64,000 nucleotides of DNA from assembly GCA_026874595.1 (NCBI GenBank), contig CM049317.1, forward strand, positions 46,214,401-46,278,400. The letters are read 5' to 3'. This document shows positions 29,101-41,100 of the stretch, in pieces. The stretch's first letter is position 1. Each line of letters begins with the position of its first letter. The DNA is from Sipunculus nudus (lineage: Eukaryota; Annelida; Sipuncula; Golfingiida; Sipunculidae). Position numbers and translations under genes: made by a program. The notes under the pieces are model-generated. The model made no database searches and was not told the origin of the DNA. It saw only the letters and a program-made list of their open reading frames with translations.

Positions 29101-32100
29101 GACGGACGGACGACGGACAATGGACCACGACTATAGCTTAGATGACTTATAGTCGGCTGAGCTAAAAATAAGTGCAAATATTATGTTTTCTCTGGTTTCC
29201 TCCACCCTTACCAACTATCAAGTGCTAACATCCAAGCCATGGAGACTGCCTCGTAATACCGGTAGTTATTATAACTAAGTGTACAATCCCTGTAAAATAA
29301 ATTATGTAATAATGTTTATATTATATCAAACACAATTCCCCCTTTTTTTAAATATTGCCACAGCATGTTTACTACACTTAATAAGTTCATGTAAACGGCC
29401 TAAAATTTCCACTTAAAGATGATGATTTAAGCAAATACGATAAAAAATATTATCTCCTAAAAAAGTATAAAAAGAAGTATATTACTTTTAAAATAAGTAC
29501 AAAGTGGCAGCTCTGGGTTAACTACCTTCCTTACCTCTAATGCTTTACAGCCAGTTTTATCCTTCTCACAGTAAAGACTCAGATATCTGCATGCTGTGGC
29601 CATGAAGTCTATTGCTGGCTCATAGAATCCTCCTTGGTAAGCCACCTGGCCAAACCTGCCTGCAAGGTTACCTGAAACCAAGATACACAACCATTTCAGA
29701 CAAAATTCATTTTTCCTAAACTAAATTTCTGCTGGAAACAAGAGGGGATGCAAGTGACCTACAGGATATGGAGCCTGAGCAGCTTATCAATGAGGAGCTA
29801 TATCAAGGACTTGTGACTCGCATAATTTCTCTGCCTATCAATGAGGAGCTATATATATAATTTCTCAGCTTATCAATGAGGAGCTATATCAAGGACTTGT
29901 GACTCGCATAATTTCTCTGCCTATATATATATGTGTGATATATATATATAAAAGTGACACCATTTCCATAGACTAACTTGCTTATTAATACACAAGCTTT
30001 CGAAGCGCAGAGGCTTCTTCCTCCGGTAGTAGGTGGGAACACGTAGAGAGGTGCTTATGTATGGTGGAATCATATAACATCCACAACCTTTTTAAAGTTG
30101 AAGGTCATGTGACCCTGAACTTTGATCTAATAACCAAAATATATAGAGTTCTTACTTTAGTGGTAGGCCATATATAAGTCAAGATTGAAACCAATATTTC
30201 AATCCAACCTGGAGTTATCATCTGGAAACAAATATGTGCACAGATGGCACCCATAACCTTGACCTTTGACCTTGTGATTCCAATATCAATCAGGTTCTTC
30301 CCCTATTGGCTGGTCAGCTGTATGTGCAAGGTGGAAGGTTTGGGATGAAAAGTATGGCTTAAAATGCAACCAAAATCTTTCCTAATATGTGGGTTCTGTG
30401 TCCTTTGACCTTGTGACCCCAAAATGAATAAAGTTCTTGCTTTCAAAGGTGGGCCATATAGAAGTCAAGTCTGAAATCCGAATGTCAATCCAACTTGAGT
30501 TATCATTAGGAAACAAATTCGACAAACATACTGAAAGAAGGACAGTGACCGGATAGGCTGATTACTATAGGGCATCTGCCTGTTCAAGCAGAGCCTTAAT
30601 ATTAAACACAAAGTTTCAGGACACAGGATGACAATACAGCTGCGAATCTGATAGTATCAATACAAAACTAGAATACGGGTAGTCGACAAGCGACTACTTG
30701 TATCCGCCTAAATCAGAGTGGAACGGGTGAAGTGTTGCATATTAGCATGGATATTTTATCCCATGGCAGACAAACAGATGGGAGCTGTGCAAACATGGCT
30801 GCAGGTGGCGCCACCAGTTTTGCGTATGATAAAGAGCTATGTGAGATTTATACACATGCAAAATTTTGGCCCAATCGGTCAAACGGTTCCCTAGATATGA
30901 GCTTGGATGTCGCAGCGTAAACTTGATTGTAGGTGGCGCCACCTGTCATAAAATCAGAAAAGCTATCCAGGATGTATAAGCATGCCAAATTTCAGGTGAA
31001 TTAGTCAAACCACTGCAGAAATATGAGTGATTTTAACCCAAGGCAGACGAACAGATGGACACTGTGCAAACATGGTTGCAGGTGGTGCCACCATTTTCAG
31101 TGTATGTTATAAAGCTCTCCAAGGGCTACATTTGTGCAAAAAAATTTTCCTGATCGGTCAACAGTTCCTGAGATATGAGCTTGGATGTCTGCAGCATAAA
31201 CGTGAATGTAGGTGGCGCCACCTGTCATAAAATCAGAAAAGCTATCCAGGATGTATACGCATGCTAAATTTCAGGTGAATTAGTCAAGTCACTGCAGAGA
31301 TATGAGTGATTTTAACCCAAGGCAGACAAACAGATGGACACTGTGCAAACATGGTTGCAGGTAGCGCCACCATTTTTGGTGTATGTTATAAAGCTCTCCA
31401 AGGGCTACATTTGTGCAAAAGAATTTTCCTGATCGGTCAAACGGTTCCTGAGATATGACTTTTGATGTCTGCAGCGTAAACGTGAATGTAGGTGGCGCCA
31501 CCTGTCATAAAATCAGAAAAGCTATCCAGGATGTATACGCAAGCCCAATTTCAGGTGAATTAGTCAAGTCACTGCAGAGATATGAGTGATTTTAACCCAA
31601 GGCAGACGAACAGATGGACACTGTGCAAACATGGTTGCAGGTGGCGCCACCATTTTTGGTGTATGTTATAAAGCTGTCCAAGGGCTACATTTGTGCAAAA
31701 GAATTTTCCTGATCGGTCAAACGGTTCCCAAGATATGAGCTTGGATGTCTGCAGCGTAAACGTGAATGTAGGTGGCGCCACCTGTCATAAAATCAGAAAA
31801 GCTATCCAGGATGTTAACGCATGCCCAATTTCAGGTGAATTAGTCAAGTCACTGCAGAGATATGAGTGATTTTAACCCAAGGCAGACGAACAGATGGACA
31901 CTGTGCAAACATGGTTGCAGGTGGCGCCACCATTTTTGGTGTATGTAATAAAGCTCTCCGAGGGCTACATTTGTGCAAAAAAATTTTCCTGATCGGTCAA
32001 ACGGTTCCCGAGATATGTGGGTTTATGTGTGGAAACAGACGCACAAACGGACGCAGAGCGCAAAGGAAAGGTCAGAGGTCAAAACAAAATCGGGGCGCAG

Positions 32101-35100
32101 CAGTTCACATGTGACCCGAACATAATCCCGGGTTTCGGAAAATTCCGCCCAGCGGTTACGGAGGAGTTCTCCGGACACCTACGCGGCGGCGGCGGCGGCG
32201 GCGACCAGCTGAAAACATAGTATCCGCAAAACTCTGTTTTGGCGGATACAATAAAGAAAAATAGTTAAAGATTGAGCCACCAGTCTTCAGGAACTGAAGA
32301 AACCAGTCATAATCAATAAATACACCAGGTTTTGGAAACCACAGCTGAGAAACTGACATAATTACTATCTTTGACGGTCTCCAAAACGGAAAAAAAAATC
32401 ATAAAAATTTAAAAAAAACACACAGGTGGTGCCAGCAGTTTTCAGGAACTGACAACCCGGGTCATGGTCAATATTCAAGACAAGATATATGGCAATCCAT
32501 GCATTAATTATCAAGATACTGGAGGTTTTGTATCAAAACTTTTAATTAATCTGGGGGGTACTTACAAGCCTCATAGCTCAGAGGATGTAGGTAGCACCGT
32601 AGCAGTGACCTTATTTAAGGTTTCCAAGGAGATTTTTTATTGACCTCCCTGCATGTATACTTAAAAAATTTCTAGGGCCAGTGGTTTTGATTTGTGCCTT
32701 GCTAACAAACAGACAGCCAGCCATAGGCTGAGGGCTAAAAACTACATAAATATTTTCATGTATGCAAGAACAGATAAAATTGGATATTCTGCAAAGGCAG
32801 ATTTTACCCAAATGAAAGCGGTCCTTCTCCTGGGACAGAGGTGGAGAGTCAGAGAAACCTGTGTCGATGTCTCTCCCCAGAGTCTGCAGCTCAATATATA
32901 ACTTCTGAAGACTGCTGCATGATATCAATGCTGAAAAGAAATAGAATACATATCAGGAAAAGTATGAGAGCATTTTTATTTAATACCAACTTAGACAAAC
33001 AAACTAAAAATACAGTTCACACTACAAATCATAACTGTGTTAAAGCTGGATGACTTATCTGGATGAAAGCTTGGGCTAATCAGCCTACTGTATATTACAT
33101 GTCCAATCTTGTTTTCTTTAAAGACTGGTTTAACTCCACAGAGCAGGCTGCTATTAACTCATCTAATTCCGAAGACTTCAGAAACCAGATCACATCTAGA
33201 TTACACCAAAGAATCAATCGATCTACCAAAACATTTAACACTTAAAACATTTATGCACATTTCAACAAAATTTCACAGAAATCCATGAACAACTTTCAGA
33301 AATTCAGTTTACTGTCAGTGTAAATAACTTAAAAAAACTGCCTCACTTATACACTTCAATATATTCTGTTCATAAATATTCGAGCCCCTGCATGATCCTA
33401 CGTCCCCACTGAAATGGAATTTTAAAATTAGTTTATGGGGTAAATTACAAATCACAATGGAGACCGTGTGGATTTGAAATTTATGAAACAAATCTGTGGG
33501 TTTTCCCTGAATAAAATCATAAAACCTCTTAAACATGGCATCCTTACCAGCTGGTTTTCCTTTAACCCTCTCCAACTCAAGCTGAAGTTTTTCAGTTCTC
33601 CACCATGTTGCCTTTCTGGTCAAACTTTGCAGCTTTTTGTGTGTTTTATCAGCATCATTTTCTTTAGCAGTTAGCAAGATGATCTGTCTGTTATAGAGCT
33701 TTCCCAGGTCAGCATATAGAGCGAGAATCTCAGCTTGCATATCCACCGCAAATGCTAAGAAACAGGCTCGACTGTTAGTACGTGCTGACTCTCCCGACAC
33801 CTGGGTCACAGTTAGCAGAACTGCGTTAGTCAGTGTCTGCACATATTTCAGATTTGTCACTTTTTGTAGCTGAATTTCTACAGAACGGTGAACCTTATCT
33901 AACATCTTAAACAAACTTGTGGTGACCACCTTCTTTTTGCCCTGACATGTTAACTGAAATGACAAGAAAGCTGCAGTTTGTATCAGTTCCACACACAGAA
34001 TGTGGTCCCGGTGCCAACTGTCACTCACATGAAGCTGAAGGTCATCAGTCAATCTCTTGACAATGTCCACCTTGTCAAGACGAATAAAAAACCTCACAAG
34101 TAAGATATACAGATCTACTAAGACTAACTGAGCACAACTGGTGAGTTCCCCAGATTCACATGTTGAACCATGGTTTTTCTTCAGCAGTTCAAAGAGGTGA
34201 CTAAAACATGTATACAGATCTTCTAATGCTGAGGCATGGGCCTCTCTGGCAACTTTGATGAAGCTGTCTGCTTTATTGAGGGTGGCTTCAACTTTATCAG
34301 GGAGTGATGAAATTTCCTTGTCAGTGAATAGAGAAAACATCAAAGCCCGAAGACAGAGTTGGTAAATCACTGAAGGATTGTTGTTGTCCTGCTCAAACTG
34401 AAACGCTGTATTCCAGAATTTGACATACATTCCTGCAGCAACAGATTTCAGTGCTGACTGACAACTGGTTGAACTAAAATGAAAAAGGACTTCAAACCTT
34501 TCCTGAAGAAAGGTACCCATTTGTAAAGCTTCTGAGACATGTTTCTGAAAAAAAAAATGAGAATCTTGGAATTTAAGCATACATGCAATGCCTGAAACAA
34601 AACACGAGATAATCAATTAATTGGCACAACTTCATTAACTTTACATACAAAAACTGTAAAGATAAAATCCCAACTTATATATCTGAGTCTGCAGTAACAA
34701 ACCAATTCAAAAACTGTTTGTTTTTTATTAGAATGCAAATCATGACTGCTATATTTAATATGTAGAGAACAGGATAATTAAAGTGCTTTCAAATTCATTA
34801 CAATTTTAAGTAAAATTGACAAGTGACCACTTGTATCCAAATTGTGATGAAACTAGTTAGATATTTTTTTTTTTTGAAAATCTGACTGTTCAATGCTATA
34901 AACAGTGTTAATCTCTTAGTATTTTCTAAGGTACAACAAGTACTCACCTGTTTTATTAAACATAAACTGATATGGTACAGAAACTTTTCCAGTGTTATTG
35001 GATCCTTCTTTGGACCTGTGTACAACTTGGCCCAGTCAAGACATATTTTGACAACAGCTACTAGTTGCGCTGCTTCTGCTCGCATGACAGTATCAGCTTG

Positions 35101-38100
35101 TTTGGCCAGCACAGCCAGCATTTTGATGGCCTGATAGCTCTTCTGCTGCACATCAGATGAGGTATCAGGGAATTCAGGGACTGACCCCAGCAAGTCCTAG
35201 TAAATTAAAAAAAATAATAGGAAAACTTCACCATTAAAATAATTCTCCAGTAGGTCACAGCACTTGGCTGACAAGCACTGTGACATGTATCATAATATAA
35301 ACTTCAGTTTAAAGAAAAATATCAAACAATGTAACAAGGCCTGGAATTTCGAGGGGTAAAGTGATTAGCTCTCTGTCATGGACTCTCTACTGAAACATTT
35401 TTAAGAACATATACACATCACCAACATCCTTGATGATCCAGGCAAAACCAAATCCACATCTGAAAATAATATTTTTTCTTTTGTGACCAGTTGTTTCTAT
35501 GAACTGTATCTAGTTGGTACATACTATGATATGCTTGCTTTACAAGTCTTTTGCTTGGCATGTTCAGTATCTTGACCTAATATTTGATCAACCTTGTGAT
35601 GCTATGTATTTTAACTAGTAACCTTCCATATTCACCTAAATCAGCAGGAGTGGGTGCAGATGAAATTAGTAAGTTAGTAACAACAAAAACTTACAAAATT
35701 TTGTTTTGATTCTAAAGTCACAGCAATCACCCCATCCCAAAAGTTCACTTCCATATGTGAACACTGGTAAAACATTGCATCAATAATGTAAAACAGCTGA
35801 CTAAAAGTTGTTGATTTGTACTGATTATGGTATTTCTTATTAATCCTATCCCCTTTAGTGGCCGAATCCCTTGATATTTATGACATTTTGACAATTTACT
35901 AAAGCTTGAGAAAATTGATCCAAGATTTATATACAAGCTTACTGTTTCAATGTTAGAACTCTTGAATTTCCATTTTTCATTTTTTTTAATTTTCAACCAT
36001 TTCTTAACACCTCAACTTTAGTATTTTTTTAATTCAGAGTCATCCCATATCAGTTACAAAATGACTCTAAACTAATTTTTTTATGTGGTTCTGTAGGATT
36101 CCAACTGAATGATACTTTGATAAATGTCAGCAGCAGCAATAAGTAAATAGTTCACAGTTTATAAAAAAAAATAATTTTATTGTAAATTTATATATGAAAA
36201 TGCAATTATTTTGGTACTGTAGCTTGCAAGATACTTTATACAGACCAATGTTTTAATTACCAGCAAAAAAAAAAACTCTTATAAAGATTAAAAAGAAACA
36301 GAGAATACAAGCAACACATATTTATTTTTACTGATTTGAGTTTTATTCCCCATACTCCTGGTTCTTGTAGCAGCTCAGCAGTGACATCAAAGTACGTCAC
36401 CCTGCTACTGGACACCCTGAATATCCCCAGAGAGAGGATTCATGTACTCTGTCAAGGCTCATGCCTCTTAAGCACCTATCACACTGGGAAAGCAAATGAA
36501 AAGCGGATCTATAGCTTATATCTGTTTTTCTGTCACTTTCCATGAGCCCTTGTCAGAATTGATTCGCTGACTTCGCTTTTCATTCTCCAAATTACCAAAA
36601 GCAAAAGAAAATTTATTCGCCAAACTTTTAGAAATGAAAATTTCTGTTCTATTCCGTTTTCAGTTTGCTCACTGTAGTACATGACAATTATTTTGGTATT
36701 CATTCGGTCATGTTGTTTAGTCAGTCGTTATTGTGCCTCTTTTCATTCACCCGTGTCAGTACTGGTTTGTTTTTGTCTTTGGCTGATTGAAAACCGAACA
36801 GAAAGGAATCAATAAAGTTGGCAGTATATATGTGAAAAGCATGGACCTCTTTGAAAACCATGCATTGCTTTTCTGGCATTATTCCATCCTTATTTGTTTG
36901 CTTTTGATTCACCCATGTTGCTATTTGTTCTTTTTTATTTGCCCTTGTCGCTATTGGCTTGCTTTCAGTTAGCCCGTGTCGCTATTGGTTCATTAATTAT
37001 GTGCTTTTCATATGCCCATTTGGGTTTTCCCTCGCTTTTGTATATGTTTTGGTTTGCCAGCTTCTTTTATCATTCGCTTATAGTTCTGTTTCATGTCGTT
37101 ATTGCATCTAAATCAACCCAAACACCATAAAATGTCTATGTACTTTCGCTTTCCATGTCCATTTTTTTCATTAAAATAAAGTTTTTGGTTCATTATTGGG
37201 TCTGACACGGGCTTTAGATATGACTATATCAAGCAGCATCATCATGATTTAATAATACAGAGGAACCCTGCCTTGCGACCACCCCACAATTGCGACCACC
37301 CCACAATTACGACCATATTGCTTGGTCCCGAATTTTTTTAGTTTATTTATGTTTAAAAATGACCCAAAAGTACGACCACCCCTGAACTCAGAATTACAAC
37401 CAGATTTCCTGTCCCCAGCACTAATGCGACCCAGCTAATGCGACCACCGCCGAGAAGTACTGAAACAACATTTGTCACGAGTCAATGGCTGTGTCTTGTC
37501 AGAGGCGCCTTAACGAAAGATCCAAGCGGGTAACAAGGTTTCTTAACCCGAGTGTTTATCTGGTCCCGCATATCTTCCCGACTCGGTGTCTTTGCTGAGA
37601 CTTGTTGAGGTGTAGGTTATAGATCAAAGAGGGTAACCATTGGCCTGATTACTTAATGAGCCGGTCTGACCTGGGGTCAGATGCTATTGCCCCTCAGTGA
37701 TCACCTGTATATTACAGCTACCCTAAGTGTGGGGTTGCGGGCATAATATTTCAACTCATCACATATTGTTTGATCTTTATTGGTAAAATTAACGACCTTG
37801 TTAATCCTAAAGGTGTTCATACCTTACTTACACTGAGTATTGAGCAGTCTGTAGAATGTATAAATAAAGCTTGCATGGGGGGAAAATCCCTCACATTATT
37901 TTGCTTTTTCTGATAGATCGTTGTCAGTTTATTTCTCTACTGGTTAAGTTTGCATTTAAATTGCTTGCTGTTAGGCAACCATGCCTCTGAAAGAGCTCTC
38001 CTTGAAGGATAAAGTGGCGTTAATCAAGGAGGCAACACCACGCGCAGTCAGCACCAAATGGCTCAGCAGTTTAGTGTCGGGAAAACTCAAGTGCACGCAA

Positions 38101-41100
38101 TATATAATCAAGCGGAAGGCTAAATATATGACAGCCACGTATAATGTTCAATATGCATTCAGTAGGTTGAAATCATATTGCCTTAGTGTTATTATTTGTT
38201 AATTATCAGTCACTACCTATGTGTACATGTATGTTAATTTTTATAATGAATAAATATGTTTAGCTACACACAAAAAAAAAAACATTCATAATAAGGGTCC
38301 TCCGCTAGGTAAAATATTTTGTTATAATTCACATTGAAGATATGCAATAGATAAATTCTGATACACATTAAATATCAGCGTGTTATATGCGACCACGTTA
38401 AGAGTTTCACAAATACGACCACCCCCAAATTACGACCAATTTGCTCAGTCCCCAGGGTGGTCGTGGGGTTCCACTGTAAATTTCTGTGGCAGACTGTAAA
38501 ACAGTGCAAATATGGCAAATTTTATGCTAAAATTTATGATAAATTGCATCACATCTGACCATTTTTCTCTATTTGTGGCTATGAGACAATGTCTGAAGAA
38601 CAAGAAACACCTGTAAAGCTGTCTGAATAAATGTTTATTACTGTGTTGCAGACTGGATCTAGTTTTTTTTCCATACATTCAATAGAAGCTCAAGCCTCAC
38701 TTTCCGAATATGAATGTGTTTGTTTTCATTATGTATACGGTATAATACCTAGATGATGTCAGTGAACAATATTTTCTGCTTACTGACATCATAAGCTTTC
38801 TTTTGATACCAAACATGGGAGCAAGTATAGAATCTGGTCTACATGGATGAGGTTATGGGTGTATACGGACGGATGTAATGATGGTTAGGATTCATGTAAT
38901 GGAGAAGTAAGAGGCATGTCAATGTCACATCATCAGGTATGTCATGGCTTATGTTGATTCATACTAATACGAGACGGTCTAGTCAGTTTAGACCCATCTT
39001 GGAAATGTAGACCGGATTCTATACTCGGGCCCAAACATGTAATATTTAACCCACTTTGAAAAATATTTGGCGGTCCCCAGTAACTAATCAGGGTGTATCT
39101 AAAACCTGGAGATCTCCGGCCGGAGATCAAAATAAAACCCGGAGATTGCGATATCTTAATTAATAAGGCAGCAATTCGGATTAAACGTTCCCCTTGACAC
39201 TTCTAAATGACATCCACATCGAATATGATACTTAATTTGCTAGTGCACGAAGTATTTATTTAGTTATCCACGGAAACTTCACCCAGAGACGACCCGGAGA
39301 TCGTCCGGAGACCGCCATCTTGCCCGGAGATCCGCCAATGAATGCTTCCCACTGATTCCCACTCGCCACAACAGATGCCGCCACATACATGTCTTAATTC
39401 CCCGCTCTGATATGTGATATTGTTTACGAGTCTATAATCGATTGGAACTGTCACTAAAATATGTATTGCTGGAATGTAAACATTTTATTTTCCGATATTA
39501 ACGATATTAAATAAAATGATGATAATATATTTATATGTAATTGATATGTTTTTTATACGATATTGATATATATATATATATATATATTTATATTAATATA
39601 TTATAATAAACTGTTAAAATAAAAATTTATATTATTAAGTATTATTATTCATATTTATTTATTTATTTTTTCCCGTAATAAATGTCAAACTTTTGCCAGA
39701 CATTGATATATCTGTGTGAAAGTTACATCAATGCCTATTGCCCGGTCAGTGCCTTGTTGAGGCAGTTGACAGAATGACCTTTTTTCTTTTTTTTTAAATT
39801 TCATTTTTATTTTTTAACAAATTTAGCGGTGTCTATAAATCAAATAACCCCACCGATTTTATATATGTTTTTCCTTTTAAAATCATCAGCTTTATTTTTT
39901 TATATTTTAGGTAATATTATTTTAAGAAAAACTGAAATTTCTAGAAACCCCTCCCCTATCTCGAAAGTGATATAAATTCAACTCAGTAATAAATTCTACT
40001 ACTGTATACAACTACTCTCTACCACTACTTAAGACAGGAAAACTTTTACTACTATAAAACCAAAGAAGCAAAAGCGTAGCCAAACCAAATAAAAATTTAT
40101 TATTCCTTATCCGAAGTCCGTCATGAGGGTTTCACCAAGAAGGTTCATTTGCCTTTCTCTTTTTAACTGAAAAGTTGTTTCTAATGTCGGCAATTTATTT
40201 CGACGAGAGTCGATTTCTTTTTTTTTTTTGTTTTTGTTGGTGTTATCTTTGGGGATTACTTTACGAATTTTGCTTAGCGGGCGATTACATTCGTTAGAGG
40301 TCACACAATTTTCCTGGGTTATTTTATTTGTGGTCTGTTTTGGTGTGGAGGATGCACTCATTTCAAAAGATTGTGTATCAATAATGCTTTCCGGCATCCC
40401 TACTGGACTACAATTAGGAGCTGGAAGCGAGGATGAACTGTCGTCTTTACTTTTTTCTTTACTGTTACTATTACTATCGCCAAAATCAAGTCTAATTCTC
40501 ACTCGTTTCCGTTCTGAATTTTTCAAAATTGATTTCGGTGTTTTTTAACTGTAACATTATTTAATGGTGTAGCTGGGGTAGCTTGTGTCTTAATTTTATC
40601 AACAGTACCCTGTTTACAGTTTTTTTGTTTCGAAAAGGGAACTGGGTCATCTAGCTCGGGAGATTGCAGGGTTCTATCTCTAGGCGAGGTTATCATGGAA
40701 ACATCGGTATCGGGAGCAGCTTCAAATTCGTACACGAAATCTGATTTTCTCGGCTGTTTTCTACCCGTTTTTCTAGCCACCCTTTTCTTACTACGCTGAC
40801 ACATTATATTAGTGAAACATTTAGTTTGCATTTTTGATCGATTACATCCATACCTATAAATTTCCCGGCTGTAAGAATATGGTAGCAAATATTTGTTGCT
40901 GCGCACTGACATTTTTCTTTTGGGAACAGAGTTTAGGCATATTTATTGTCATTGTTGCCCTCCACAATGAAAGTACCAAATTTCGCAACTAATTCTATTT
41001 TTCTGTTATTTATTATATTATGTGCCCTTTCAATTTGTGTCCGATTCTTTCTAACGAATTCCAATTTTAAGTTCTCCTCTTTTGTCTCCGCATCAGCATG

